A stretch of DNA of 60,588 nt from assembly GCA_964596165.1 (NCBI GenBank), contig CAZQTW010000040.1, positions 1 through 60,588 on the forward strand. Reading direction: 5' to 3'. A program made the position numbers and the translations under genes. Shown one piece after another: positions 8,971 through 18,122 of this stretch; the first letter of the stretch is position 1; each line of letters begins with the position of its first letter. The notes below the pieces were generated by a model that saw nothing but the letters and a program-made list of their open reading frames with translations, was not told the origin of the DNA and did not search any database. Origin of the DNA: CAYUQT01 sp964596165. GTDB taxonomy: Bacteria > Planctomycetota > Phycisphaerae > UBA1845 > JAFGLZ01.

Positions 8971-9084
8971 TCAACCCTGACGCTGCTTGTGACGAGGATC
9001 GCTGCAGATCACCCGAACCACACCACGCCGCTTGACCACCTTGCAGTTCTCGCAGATCCGCTTGACGCTGCTTCGAACCTTCAT
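8971..9084 (-). CDS. rpmJ: Ribosomal protein L36 (zinc-binding form)
   Basis: A 37-aa protein, MKVRSSVKRICENCKVVKRR at its start, read directly from the gap between map and rpsM. C11, C14, C27 and H32 form the classical L36 zinc site. It begins 31 nt after map, at the place where infA and then rpmJ normally follow; infA is absent. Confidence 0.97.
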   Translation of the reverse strand: MKVRSSVKRICENCKVVKRRGVVRVICSDPRHKQRQG

Positions 9085-9115
9085 GACCACCACCCCTTCC
9101 GGACGCCTCAAGCCC

Positions 9116-9901
9116 TCAGCGGCCGTCCGTCAATACGTCGACACCGTCGTCGGTGACCGCGAGGGTGTGCTCAAAGTGAGCGGCCCACTTCCCGTCCTGG
9201 GTCACCACCACCCATCCCAGGCCGCCCGGTGCGTACTTCACTTTCGCCGTCCCCATGTTCACCATCGGCTCGACGGCCAATACCAACCCCGGCTGCAGCC
9301 GAATCTCGTTCTGTCTCCCATGCCGCTCCACGAAATTGGGGACCTTGGGGTCCTCGTGCATTTCACGCCCGATCCCATGTCCCACGAAATCGCGAACGAC
9401 GCTGAACCCGGCGCCCTCCACGTGCGCCTGCATCTGCCGGGCCACCTCGCTCCACCGCCGGCCCGGCCGCGTCTCCTCCACGGCAATCCCGAGCGCACGC
9501 TCCGTCACATCCAACAACCGCCGCACCTGAGGCGTCACCTGCCCCACCGGAATCGTCGTCGCGGCGTCGCCACAGTACCCGCTCAACCGAACACCGACGT
9601 CGATACTGATAATGTCCCCTTCCTTCAACCGACGCCCGCTCGGAATCCCGTGCACGACCTCCTCGTTCACGCTCGTGCAGATCGCCTTCGGATACGGCAC
9701 CTTGGCCTGCGCCGTCGTCTGCCCCTTGAATAAGGCCTCCGCACCCGCCTGGCGGATCATCTGGTCCGCCAGTGCGTCAAGCTCCTCCGTCGTCGTCCCC
9801 ACCCGAACGGCCGAGCGGATGGCCGCCAAGATCTCGTGGACCAGCCGACCCGCAGCACGCATCAATTCGATCTCGCGCCGGCTTTTCCTGATAATGGCCA
9901 T
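9116..9901 (-). CDS. map: Methionine aminopeptidase type I
   Basis: A 261-aa MetAP that removes the initiator methionine from nascent proteins. The metal ligands are all present: D101, D112, H175, E211 and E244, plus the conserved H84. No N-terminal zinc-finger extension is seen. It follows adk by 37 nt, as in the spc operons of many bacteria. Confidence 0.97.
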   Translation of the reverse strand: MAIIRKSRREIELMRAAGRLVHEILAAIRSAVRVGTTTEELDALADQMIRQAGAEALFKGQTTAQAKVPYPKAICTSVNEEVVHGIPSGRRLKEGDIISIDVGVRLSGYCGDAATTIPVGQVTPQVRRLLDVTERALGIAVEETRPGRRWSEVARQMQAHVEGAGFSVVRDFVGHGIGREMHEDPKVPNFVERHGRQNEIRLQPGLVLAVEPMVNMGTAKVKYAPGGLGWVVVTQDGKWAAHFEHTLAVTDDGVDVLTDGR

Positions 9902-9938
9902 CCAACGTCGCCAAGCCCGATCGGCGGGCCCTATACCC

Positions 9939-10589
9939 TCATTTCACGCCGCGACACAGCGCGTCGACCGCCGCGCACACCTCGTCGACCGACTTCGAAC
10001 CGTCAACCTGCCTCAGCGTCCCCTTCTGACGATAGTACGCAATGAGAGGCTCCGTTTGATCGTGATACGTCTTCAACCGCTGACGAACCACCGCCTCCTT
10101 GTCGTCGTCGCGAACGACCAACGCGCCGCAACCGGAATCACACTGGCCCTCGCGCTTGGGCGGCTGAAACCGAACGTGGTACACGGCGCCGCACTTCGGA
10201 CAGCTCCGGCGGCCGGTCAAACGACCCGCCACCTCGTCGTCCGCAACGGCAAGATCAATCACCAAGTCGATCTTCTTGCCCATCTCGCCCAGCTTCTTGT
10301 CCAGCGCCTCGGCCTGCGGACGCGTTCTGGGGAACCCATCCAGCAGAACCCCCTGGACGGCATCCGGCCGACCGATATGGTCCGCCATCATCGCCACCAC
10401 GAGTTCGTCGGGGACCAGCCCCCCACTATCCATGTACGCCTGGGCCTTCTTGCCCAATTCGGTCCCGGCCTTACGCTCCGCGCGAAGGATATCACCGCTG
10501 CTCAGATGCTTCAGGCCAAAGGCAGCCGCGGTCCGCTTGGCCTGTGTCCCCTTTCCCGCGCCCGGCGGACCCAACAAGATCAGGATCAT
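9939..10589 (-). CDS. adk: Adenylate kinase (zinc-LID type)
   Basis: A 216-aa kinase for ATP + AMP = 2 ADP. The P-loop GPPGAGKGT is at 7-15, and DGFPRT near 84-89. The LID carries C130, C133, C150 and C154, a four-Cys structural zinc site as in Gram-positive-type enzymes. Its ATG overlaps the stop of secY by 4 nt (ATGA), so it is translationally coupled to secY. Confidence 0.97.
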   Translation of the reverse strand: MILILLGPPGAGKGTQAKRTAAAFGLKHLSSGDILRAERKAGTELGKKAQAYMDSGGLVPDELVVAMMADHIGRPDAVQGVLLDGFPRTRPQAEALDKKLGEMGKKIDLVIDLAVADDEVAGRLTGRRSCPKCGAVYHVRFQPPKREGQCDSGCGALVVRDDDKEAVVRQRLKTYHDQTEPLIAYYRQKGTLRQVDGSKSVDEVCAAVDALCRGVK

Positions 10590-11944
10590 GCATAGGCTCC
10601 CTTGATTCGGCCTCCGCCCTCGCCCCCGAGGAAACCACTGTAGTTGCGCATGATCAGGTTCGCTTCGATCCGCTGCACCAGATCCAAGGCCACGCTGACC
10701 ACGATCAGCAGACCGGTTCCTCCCAGAAAGGCGGACACCCGGAACGGGATGTCCAACCAGATGGCCACCACCGACGGAATCACCGCGATGACGCTCAGAA
10801 ACGCCGCTCCGACGTACGTGATGCGCTCCATCACACGCTCAAGATAGTCCGCTGTTCGTTTGCCCGGTCGCAATCCGGGAATGAAGCTGCCATAGTCGCG
10901 AAGGTGCTCGGCCATTTCCTTCGGCTGGAACTGGACCGTCGTCCAAAAGTAGGCGAAAAAGTAGATCAGACCGATGTAGCTCACTTCATACAGGAAGGAT
11001 CCGGGGCGCATCCAATCCGACATCGCACGCCACCCGCCCCAGTGGAACGCCGACTCCAGCCATTGGAAGATGATCCCCGGGAAGATCAGCAGCGAACTGG
11101 CGAAGATGATGGGCATCACACCGCCGTGGTTGACTCGCAGGGGCAGATACTGCCGCTGGCCGCCGTAGACGCGACGACCCCGTGTCTGCTTTGCCTGCTG
11201 GATGGGAATTCGACGCTGACCCTGCGTAATCAGAATCGAACCCGCAACCACGGCCACGAATGCCACGATGATGAACAGGATCTTGGTCGGATCCATCGCG
11301 CTGCGGCTGCCCATGCCCCGCATGCTCTCGGCGCTCTGGGCGACCATGATGATCGCCTGAGGCATGCGCGCGATAATGCCCGCCATGATGATGAGGCTGA
11401 CACCGTTGCCGATGCCGTACTCGTCAATCTGTTCGCCCAGCCACATGAGGAAGATCGTTCCCGTCGTCAGCCCCACGATGACCATCATCCGGACGGTCCA
11501 CCAGCCCGCGTAGTCGGCCATGAGCAACCCGCGGCTGTTCATGTAGTTCAGCCAGAAAAAGGCTTGAATGAGGCACAGCCCCACGGTCGCGTAGCGCGTG
11601 TATTCCTGGATCTTTTTCTGACCGGTTTGCCCTTCCTTGCGGAGCCGTTCGAGCGCAGGAACCACCGTAACCAGAAGCTGAAAGATAATCGAGGCCGAAA
11701 TATAGGGCATGATCCCCAGGCCGAAAATCGTGCTCTGCTGGAGATCCCCGCCGGTGAACAACGCGAAGTACTCCGCGACCTGACCCGCTCCGCCGCCTTG
11801 GAAGTGCTTGCTCAACAGCTCCTGGTTCACGCCCGGTAACGGCACGAAGAAGCCGATGCGGTAGATCGCCAACAGCCCCATCGTGAACAGAAGCTTGTTC
11901 CGCAGCTCCGGCACTTTGAAAATGTTCAGGAAGGCACGAAACAT
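10586..11944 (-). CDS. secY: Protein translocase subunit SecY
   Basis: A 452-aa polytopic membrane protein, the pore of the Sec translocon. It starts MFRAFLNIFKVPELRNKLLF, and shows about ten membrane helices with the conserved ISASIIFQLL, LEGE-like GQRRIPIQQAK cytosolic loop and the late FKPKE-like FQPKEMAEHLRDYG. It lies 5 nt after rplO and overlaps adk. Confidence 0.98.
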   Translation of the reverse strand: MFRAFLNIFKVPELRNKLLFTMGLLAIYRIGFFVPLPGVNQELLSKHFQGGGAGQVAEYFALFTGGDLQQSTIFGLGIMPYISASIIFQLLVTVVPALERLRKEGQTGQKKIQEYTRYATVGLCLIQAFFWLNYMNSRGLLMADYAGWWTVRMMVIVGLTTGTIFLMWLGEQIDEYGIGNGVSLIIMAGIIARMPQAIIMVAQSAESMRGMGSRSAMDPTKILFIIVAFVAVVAGSILITQGQRRIPIQQAKQTRGRRVYGGQRQYLPLRVNHGGVMPIIFASSLLIFPGIIFQWLESAFHWGGWRAMSDWMRPGSFLYEVSYIGLIYFFAYFWTTVQFQPKEMAEHLRDYGSFIPGLRPGKRTADYLERVMERITYVGAAFLSVIAVIPSVVAIWLDIPFRVSAFLGGTGLLIVVSVALDLVQRIEANLIMRNYSGFLGGEGGGRIKGAYA

Positions 11945-11949
11945 AGCAC

Positions 11950-12405
11950 TCAGCTTACCTGTTTGGCCTGGCCGCCCGCCTGCGCGATCTTTTCGGCGGC
12001 CGACTTGCTGAACCTGTTCGCCTCAACAATCAGTCTCTTCGTGATCGACCCGCCGCCCAGAATCTTGACCGGCTTGGAATCCCGGTTGGGTCGCACCAGA
12101 CCCGCCTCGATCAGCCTCTGGCGATTGACCGTCGCGCCCGACTCAAAACAAGCCTCCAGGTCGCTCAGGTTGACCACCTCGCACTCGGTCCGGAAATTCG
12201 CGTTGTTGAACCCCCGCTTGGGGAGCCGGCGGAACAACGGCATCTGCCCGCCTTCGGTCAGCAACCGAACGCCTCCGCCCGCCCGCGCATTGCAGCCCTT
12301 ATGACCTCGCCCGGACGTCTTGCCGTGCCCACTGGCCTCGCCGCGCCCCACCCGCTTACGCCGCTTGTGCGAACCGGCAAGCTTCGTTATCTCAGTCAGA
12401 TTCAC
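11950..12405 (-). CDS. rplO: Ribosomal protein L15
   Basis: A 151-aa L15. The start is a GTG at 12405 preceded by GAGGAAGTGG. The N-terminal basic region RRKRVGRGEASGHGKTSGRG and the central GFNN segment are typical. It directly follows rpsE with only 72 nt between, so rpmD (L30), normally found here, is missing. Confidence 0.97.
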   Translation of the reverse strand: MNLTEITKLAGSHKRRKRVGRGEASGHGKTSGRGHKGCNARAGGGVRLLTEGGQMPLFRRLPKRGFNNANFRTECEVVNLSDLEACFESGATVNRQRLIEAGLVRPNRDSKPVKILGGGSITKRLIVEANRFSKSAAEKIAQAGGQAKQVS

Positions 12406-12477
12406 GGGACCACTTCCTCAACGACGGCACCCTACCACGACGGCCCGCCACCGTCACGCCTCGCCACCCCCGTGGCG

Positions 12478-12984
12478 TCAGGACATCGTCAACGTGACGC
12501 CTCGGAGCTGTTCAATGACGTCCTTGTCGCGGAGCTTCAGCAAGCCGTTCATCGCCGCCTTAACAAGATTCTTCGGACTCGTACTACCGTGACACTTGGT
12601 CAACACATCGCGGACGCCCGCCAACTCAAGCACCGGCCGAACGCTCGCGCCCGCGATAACGCCCGTCCCTTCACTCGCCGGAATCAAAACCACGGAACTG
12701 GCGCCATACCGTCCGATCACGCGATGAGGAATCGTGCTGCCCTTCAGCGCCACCCGCGTCATCGCGCGTCGGGCGATCTTAATCGCCTTCTCAACCGCCG
12801 GCGGAACCTCGTTGGCCTTGCCGTACCCAATGCCGACGCTGCCGTTCCGGTCGCCGACCACCACGAGCGCTGCGAAGCTGAACCGACGACCGCCCTTGAC
12901 TACCGTGGCACACCGGTAGACCTTGACGACCTCTTCATCAAATTGCTTCTCTTCCTGCACCTGCGGGCTGTAGTCGCGAGCCAT
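12478..12984 (-). CDS. rpsE: Ribosomal protein S5
   Basis: A 168-aa S5 from ATG 12984 (CCGAGG 5 nt upstream; the frame continues 15 codons up to a GTG with less support). The N-terminal double-stranded RNA-binding fold carries KVVKGGRRFSFAALVVVGD, and the C-terminal domain has GASSVVLIPASEGTGVIAG. S5 sits at the mRNA entry channel. It lies 48 nt after rplR. Confidence 0.97.
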   Translation of the reverse strand: MARDYSPQVQEEKQFDEEVVKVYRCATVVKGGRRFSFAALVVVGDRNGSVGIGYGKANEVPPAVEKAIKIARRAMTRVALKGSTIPHRVIGRYGASSVVLIPASEGTGVIAGASVRPVLELAGVRDVLTKCHGSTSPKNLVKAAMNGLLKLRDKDVIEQLRGVTLTMS

Positions 12985-13032
12985 GACGACCTCGGTTAGT
13001 TGTCTTCGGATTTCCGACGGTTCCCTCACCGC

Positions 13033-13401
13033 CTAGAACGCCAATCCACCCTTTCGAGCCGAATCGGCCAGCGCCTTGATCCGACCGTGAAACTTGTATC
13101 CGTTTCGATCAAACGCCACTCGGGAGATGCCTTTGGCCTTGGCCAACTCGGCCAGACGGGTCCCCACCTTCTCGGCGGCCGCCTTGTTCCCGCCGTACTT
13201 CACGTCTCCCTTCAGAGCCTTGTCCGCCGTGCTCGCGGACACCAGCGTTCGGCCGACGGTGTCGTCGATGATCTGCGCATACACATGCTTCAGGCTGCGG
13301 AAAACGGTCAAACGCGGCCTCTCCGCGGTACCGTAAACGCCTTTTCGCACCCGCATCTTCCGCCGCCGGCGCTGCACATCCTTCTTCTTGTTGGGATCCA
13401 T
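13033..13401 (-). CDS. rplR: Ribosomal protein L18
   Basis: A 122-aa 5S-rRNA-binding L18. ATG 13401 (MDPNKKKDVQRRRRKMRVRK) is chosen over a start 12 codons upstream. The body RPRLTVFRSLKHVYAQIIDD and the end GYKFHGRIKALADSARKGGL fit the family. Confidence 0.96.
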   Translation of the reverse strand: MDPNKKKDVQRRRRKMRVRKGVYGTAERPRLTVFRSLKHVYAQIIDDTVGRTLVSASTADKALKGDVKYGGNKAAAEKVGTRLAELAKAKGISRVAFDRNGYKFHGRIKALADSARKGGLAF

Positions 13402-13449
13402 GACCTCATCCCCGCGATGACGTTCCGCGGACGTCACGCCGCCTTCATG

Positions 13450-14049
13450 CTATCTTGCACCGCCCACAAAGGCCTTGCCCGGCAACCGACGAACGTGTTC
13501 GCCGGCAAAGCGTATGCCTTTGCCCTTGTAGGGTTCCGGCGGACGAATCCGACGAATATCGGCCGCGAAGCGATGGACCGACTGCTTGTCCGCCCCCCGA
13601 ATCGTCAGCTTCGCCGGAACGTCGTTGCCGCGGGCCGCAGCGACCTCGACCTTGACCTCAATCCCCTTGGGAATATCCAGCTCGAACTGCGCCGGACGAC
13701 CGACGCCCCGCCCCAGAAAACCGCAGTTGAGCAGGAGCTTCGTCCCCTGAACGTTGCAACTATAGCCGGCGCCGTAAATCTCCAGCTTGCGCTCGTAGCC
13801 TTGGGTCACGCCAATGACCATGTTGTTGATCAACGCCCGAGTCAAACCGTGCAACGCCCGGTTCTCACGACTGTCGCTGGGCCGGCTCACCCGGACTTGT
13901 CGGGGGGACTCGTCCACTTCCACCTTCATGGCCGGGTGGTGCTTCAAGCTCAACGACTTGTCGCCCTTGCTGACGGTCACGACACCGTTGCCGATGACGA
14001 CCTTCACCCCGTCGGGCAACCGGATCGGTTGTTTGCCTACCCGCGACAT
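13450..14049 (-). CDS. rplF: Ribosomal protein L6
   Basis: A 199-aa L6, slightly longer than the common 175-180 aa. MSRVGKQPIRLPDGVKV opens the first of two duplicated domains; the second contains RPPEPYKGKGIRF. L6 binds near the GTPase-associated centre. It begins 15 nt after rpsH. Confidence 0.97.
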   Translation of the reverse strand: MSRVGKQPIRLPDGVKVVIGNGVVTVSKGDKSLSLKHHPAMKVEVDESPRQVRVSRPSDSRENRALHGLTRALINNMVIGVTQGYERKLEIYGAGYSCNVQGTKLLLNCGFLGRGVGRPAQFELDIPKGIEVKVEVAAARGNDVPAKLTIRGADKQSVHRFAADIRRIRPPEPYKGKGIRFAGEHVRRLPGKAFVGGAR

Positions 14050-14064
14050 TACTTCAATCCTCGG

Positions 14065-14460
14065 TTAACACACCGTACAGAGCAACTCACCACCGATGTT
14101 CTTCTCGCGGCACTCCCGGTCGCTCAGAACGCCCGCGCTGGTCGACACCACGGCAATCCCCAAACCGTCCATCACGCGAGGCAGTTCCTTCGCCCCGCTA
14201 TACCGCTTGCAGCCCGGTTTGCTCTGGCGGTCAATCTGATTGATGATCTGCTCCCCTCGGGGACCATACTTCAACGTCAATCGCAGGATGCCCTGTCGAT
14301 TGTCCTCGATCACGTCGTAATCGAGAATGTACCCTTCCGCCTTCAGCACCCGAGCAATGCCGACCTTCAACTTCGAACTCGGAACCTTGACTTCGCGTCG
14401 CTTGATCCGCACGGCGTTGCGGATACGGGTCAGCATGTCGGCAATCGGATCACTCCACAT
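14065..14460 (-). CDS. rpsH: Ribosomal protein S8
   Basis: A 131-aa S8. MWSDPIADMLTRIRNAVR and the C-terminal GIAVVSTSAGVLSDRECRE are diagnostic. S8 is a primary 16S binder and, in other bacteria, the translational repressor of the spc operon through a target near rplE; no such target was identified here by eye. Confidence 0.98.
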   Translation of the reverse strand: MWSDPIADMLTRIRNAVRIKRREVKVPSSKLKVGIARVLKAEGYILDYDVIEDNRQGILRLTLKYGPRGEQIINQIDRQSKPGCKRYSGAKELPRVMDGLGIAVVSTSAGVLSDRECREKNIGGELLCTVC

Positions 14461-14509
14461 CGTTTGCTCCGGTCTGCTATTCGCTCAACGCCGGTCGATA
14501 CCACCTACG

Positions 14510-14695
14510 TCACCAACTCGCCTTCCGGACCCCCGGAATCTTCCCCTCATTGGCCAGTCTCCTGAAACAGATCCGGCAGAGGCGGAACTTGCGATAGACA
14601 GCCCGCTGTCGACCGCACAACTCGCAGCGTCGGTATGCCCGAACCTTGAATTTCGGCTTCTTCTTGCATTTCGCGATCAGGGCCGTGCGTGCCAT
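14510..14695 (-). CDS. rpsN: Ribosomal protein S14 type Z (zinc-binding)
   Basis: A 61-aa short S14. The four-Cys zinc motif CELCGRQRAVYRKFRLCRIC is at about 24-43, followed by FRRLANEGKIPGVRKASW. This is the zinc-dependent form found in many bacteria; no zinc-free S14 paralogue lies in the window. Confidence 0.97.
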   Translation of the reverse strand: MARTALIAKCKKKPKFKVRAYRRCELCGRQRAVYRKFRLCRICFRRLANEGKIPGVRKASW

Positions 14696-14749
14696 CGAAC
14701 ACCCTCTGCTCCCGGCGACGTCAACCGACGACGCCTCAAGCGGCTTTCC

Positions 14750-15289
14750 TTACGTGCGGAATGGGACTCCCATCAGCGTCAACAAACGGCGACTCTCCGC
14801 GTCGTTCCGCGCCGTCGTCACAATCGTGATGTTCATCCCCTGCTGATTCTCCACCTTGTTCGGATCCACCTCGGGGAATACCGTCTGCTCGCTCAACCCG
14901 AGCGAGTAGTTGCCCCGCCCGTCGAATGCGTCCGGATCGAGCCCGCGAAAGTCGCGCACGCGGGGAATCGCCAAGGAAATCAGCCGATCCAGAAACTCGT
15001 ACATCCGCTGCCGCCGGAGCGTCACTTTCAGACCGATATCCTGCCCCCGCCGAACCTTGAAGTTCGATACGCTCTTTCGAGCCTTGCAAAGCACCGGCTT
15101 CTGTCCCGTGATCGTCGCCAGTTCCTTCGCCGCGCTCTCCAGGTACTTCTTGTCCTGCGTCGCCCGGCCCACCCCCATCGACACGACAACCTTGCTCAGT
15201 CGCGGGATGCTCATCAGGTTCTTCCGGCCCAACTCGGCCATCAGAGCCGGAACAACCTCTTTCTGGTACTTTTCACGCAAGCGTGCCAT
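14750..15289 (-). CDS. rplE: Ribosomal protein L5
   Basis: A 179-aa 5S-binding L5. MARLREKYQKEVVPALMAEL, the central TGQKPVLCKARKSVSNFKVR and the C-terminal NITIVTTARNDAESRRLL are conserved. It lies between rplX and rpsN. Confidence 0.98.
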   Translation of the reverse strand: MARLREKYQKEVVPALMAELGRKNLMSIPRLSKVVVSMGVGRATQDKKYLESAAKELATITGQKPVLCKARKSVSNFKVRRGQDIGLKVTLRRQRMYEFLDRLISLAIPRVRDFRGLDPDAFDGRGNYSLGLSEQTVFPEVDPNKVENQQGMNITIVTTARNDAESRRLLTLMGVPFRT

Positions 15290-15355
15290 AAGCCGACTAC
15301 TCTTTCATGACACCCATTTGGGTTCGCTCCGACGCCACCGCGCCGGAAGCATGTA

Positions 15356-15736
15356 TTACTTCCGGGCGCTCGCCTCGGCGCCCGCTTCCTCCTGAGCCCG
15401 GGTCACTTCGCCCAGTACGGTTCCCCCGACAGTCACACGCCGTTTCGCCACGACCTTCCCCCGGGCATCCCGTTCGACCTGGAAGCGGACCCGCGATCCC
15501 CGACCCGTTTTGGGATCCACCGGCAGCACCTTCGAAATGTGAAGGGGAGCCTCTTTCCTCAAACGTCCGCCCTGCGGATTTCGTCGGCTCGGTCGAACGT
15601 GGCGATACACCATATTGATGCCCTCGACGACAACCATGTCCTTCTTGGTCACCAACCGCAACACCCGACCCTGCTGACCTTTATGGTCGCCCGAGATCAC
15701 CTCCACCATGTCGCCCTTTCGGACGTGCCGAGCCAT
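15356..15736 (-). CDS. rplX: Ribosomal protein L24
   Basis: A 126-aa L24 with an N-terminal KOW motif, VRKGDMVEVISGDHKGQQGR. L24 initiates 50S assembly. The C-terminal 20 residues (Ala/Glu-rich) extend past the usual core. Confidence 0.97.
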   Translation of the reverse strand: MARHVRKGDMVEVISGDHKGQQGRVLRLVTKKDMVVVEGINMVYRHVRPSRRNPQGGRLRKEAPLHISKVLPVDPKTGRGSRVRFQVERDARGKVVAKRRVTVGGTVLGEVTRAQEEAGAEASARK

Positions 15737-15831
15737 CGTCTCACTCCCGCCTGTTCCGTCGTCCCCCGCCGGGTCCCCCGGCCTTTGACCGGTCCGCCCC
15801 GGCTGGACCGTCCGCGGTCCACACCCACACG

Positions 15832-16248
15832 TCAGACCACTTCGCTCGCCAACGAGATGATCTTCATGAAACCCCGTTCACGAAGCTCACGGGCAACCGC
15901 CCCAAAAATGCGCGTGCCCTTGGGGCTGTTGTCTTCGTTGATAATCACGCCGGCATTGCTGTCAAAACGAACGTACGAACCGTCGTCCCGACGCACCGGC
16001 TTGCGGGTCCGAACCACCACACACCGCACCTTGCGCCGGGTCGACTTGTCCTTTCGATCCTTGCCCGCGGCGAACTCGCTGTTCGGAAGGGCATCCTTCA
16101 CCGCACAAATCACAATGTCGCCCACCGACGCCGTCCGCAACCGCCGCTTGCCGTGCCTCGATGTCGAACCGCCCAATACCCGAAACACCTGCGCGCGACG
16201 GGCCCCGGTGTTGTCCGCGATATCTAGCATCGTCTGCTGCTGAATCAT
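15832..16248 (-). CDS. rplN: Ribosomal protein L14
   Basis: A 138-aa L14. MIQQQTMLDIADNTGARR and the end RELRERGFMKIISLASEVV are typical. It is about 15 aa longer than most L14 proteins because of a basic, polar insertion around 60-75 (AAGKDRKDKSTRR). Confidence 0.97.
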   Translation of the reverse strand: MIQQQTMLDIADNTGARRAQVFRVLGGSTSRHGKRRLRTASVGDIVICAVKDALPNSEFAAGKDRKDKSTRRKVRCVVVRTRKPVRRDDGSYVRFDSNAGVIINEDNSPKGTRIFGAVARELRERGFMKIISLASEVV

Positions 16249-16266
16249 GACCCTGCTCCATCCGAA

Positions 16267-16572
16267 CTACCGGGCCACCGCGGCCGTCACCACGCGAACC
16301 AGACGCCAGTTCTTGGTCTTACTGAGCGGCCGGCACTCCGCGATCTCGACAATATCGCCCGTTCTGGCCTGATTGGCCTCGTCGTGAACATGCAGTTTCG
16401 TTCGACGACGAATGTACTTCCCGTACTTGGGAACTCGCATCAGATAATTGACCGCCACCGTGATCGTCTTGTCGCACTTGTCGCTGATCACCGTGCCGGT
16501 CCGCCGTCGCCGTTGCGTCCTCCGAGGCTTGACGACCACTCCTGCCGGCGCCTTTTTCGCTTCGTCTACCAT
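16267..16572 (-). CDS. rpsQ: Ribosomal protein S17
   Basis: A 101-aa S17. The OB-fold core RTGTVISDKCDKTITVAV and KLHVHDE, GDIVEIAECRPLSKTKNWR are conserved. A basic 25-residue N-terminal extension precedes the core. Confidence 0.97.
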   Translation of the reverse strand: MVDEAKKAPAGVVVKPRRTQRRRRTGTVISDKCDKTITVAVNYLMRVPKYGKYIRRRTKLHVHDEANQARTGDIVEIAECRPLSKTKNWRLVRVVTAAVAR

Positions 16573-16659
16573 CGAATGCCCTTCTGTGTGTCCCGTGCGA
16601 TTAGGCCCTTTCTGTCACCCCACGTCCACCGGCTGTGCCGGTTCCCCTAACCCGGCGAC

Positions 16660-16908
16660 CTAGCCGCCCGATTTGTGCGACGCAATCGCCTCCAGATGAT
16701 ACTGCTTCTGTTCGATATCCTTCTCACCTCGCTCGCGCAAGACCGTGAACAGCCGGGCAATGTCTCGCTTGGTCTTGCCGAGCCGCGCCGGATCCTCGAG
16801 CTTCTCCGTCACGGCCTGGCTGCGCAGCTCGAACAGGTGCCGCCGCAACCGGTCCAACTCGCTGTGCAACTCCTCCGTCGATAAATGCCGGGCTTCACTC
16901 ACCTTCAC
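16660..16908 (-). CDS. rpmC: Ribosomal protein L29
   Basis: An 82-aa all-helical L29 from a GTG at 16908, with GGAGG upstream inside the end of the rplP region. The family signature LFTVLRERGEKDIEQ and FELRSQAVTEKLEDPARL is present. It is about 15 aa longer than average. Confidence 0.95.
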   Translation of the reverse strand: MKVSEARHLSTEELHSELDRLRRHLFELRSQAVTEKLEDPARLGKTKRDIARLFTVLRERGEKDIEQKQYHLEAIASHKSGG

Positions 16909-16923
16909 GGCTCCGCCCTCCTG

Positions 16924-17343
16924 CTAGATCGCATGCCGACGACGAACCATGCGACACTTGAAAGGAAGCTTGGCGGCAATGCGCGACATCGCACGCCGAG
17001 CCACCTCTTCATCGACGCCGCCCAACTCGAAGGCCACACGACCCGCCTTCACCCGAGCCACCCAGTACTCCGGCTCGCCCTTGCCCTTGCCCATTCGCGT
17101 CTCCAAGGGTTTGCCCGAGACCGGCTTGTCCGGAAAGATGCGAATGTACACACGTCCTTCACGATGCAAAAAGTGGGTGGCCGCCACACGAGCCGCCTCA
17201 ATCTGCTGGGCCGTAACCCACCCCGTCTCCAGAATCTGCAGGCCAAAATCGCCAAAGGACACCGAGTTGCCCTTGTGCGCATTGCCCCGCAACTTGCCCC
17301 GCTGCGACTTGCGGAACTTGATTCTCTTGGGCATCAACGGCAT
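16924..17343 (-). CDS. rplP: Ribosomal protein L16
   Basis: A 139-aa L16 at the peptidyl-transferase centre. MPLMPKRIKFRKSQRGKLRG and the GGxDEEVARRAMSRIAAKLP segment are typical. GGAG lies 8 nt before ATG 17343, which favours this start over the ATG three codons later. Confidence 0.97.
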   Translation of the reverse strand: MPLMPKRIKFRKSQRGKLRGNAHKGNSVSFGDFGLQILETGWVTAQQIEAARVAATHFLHREGRVYIRIFPDKPVSGKPLETRMGKGKGEPEYWVARVKAGRVAFELGGVDEEVARRAMSRIAAKLPFKCRMVRRRHAI

Positions 17344-17406
17344 GGTGCCAACTCCTGAACGTTACGGGGGTCCTCGCCGACACGCCGTGGCCGGCCCCAC
17401 CACCGA

Positions 17407-18099
17407 CTACCGCTTTCCTCGACGGGTCGGCTGACGATCGGCCTGCGCTTCCGCAGGCTCGTCGCCATACATGCCCGTGTAAATCCACACCCTCACCCCG
17501 ATCGCTCCGTAGGTCGTGTCGCTCACGGCGTACCCGTAATCCACGTTCGCCTGAAGCGTCTGCAAGGGAATGGACCCCATGGTCTGCCGCTCGCTCCGGG
17601 CCATTTCCGAACCGCCCAACCGGCCGCTGCAGATGATCTTCACGCCTTTCGCACCCGCCGCCATCGTCGCCTCGCAGTGCTGCTTCATCGTGCGACGGAA
17701 ACTCGCCCGCTTCTTGAGCTGCTCCGCGATGGCCTCGGCCACCAACTGCGCCGACAGATCCGGTTGCTTGATTTCGATGACCTTGATGTCAACCTTCCGG
17801 TCGATCAGTTCTTCCAGATCCTCCTGCAGCTTCTCGACGTCGGCCCCCCGCGAGCCGATCACGACACCCGGTCTGGCCGTGTGGATGAACACCGTCACCT
17901 CGTTACGCGTCCGCTCCACCTCCACCTTCGAGATCTGCGCCGAAGGCGGCCGGCGGTTGAGCTTCTCATCGATGAACCGACGGATCTTCTGGTCCTCAAT
18001 CAGGAATTCGCCGTAGGCCGCCTTGGGGGCGTACCAACGCGACGCCCACCCCTCCGTTATTCCCGTTCGGAAGCCTTTTGGATTGACCTTCTGCCCCAC
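17407..18099 (-). CDS. rpsC: Ribosomal protein S3
   Basis: A 230-aa S3. The start is placed at GTG 18099, giving the family N-terminus (V/M)GQKVNPKGFRTGI, with GGGAGA 7 nt upstream; the longer frame up to 18210 overlaps rplV and is not conserved. The KH domain (HTARPGVVIGSRGADVEKLQ, near 70-90) and the C-terminal VRVWIYTG are clear. Confidence 0.97.
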   Translation of the reverse strand: MGQKVNPKGFRTGITEGWASRWYAPKAAYGEFLIEDQKIRRFIDEKLNRRPPSAQISKVEVERTRNEVTVFIHTARPGVVIGSRGADVEKLQEDLEELIDRKVDIKVIEIKQPDLSAQLVAEAIAEQLKKRASFRRTMKQHCEATMAAGAKGVKIICSGRLGGSEMARSERQTMGSIPLQTLQANVDYGYAVSDTTYGAIGVRVWIYTGMYGDEPAEAQADRQPTRRGKR

Positions 18100-18122
18100 G
18101 ACGCAATCTCCCGGTCCATCAC

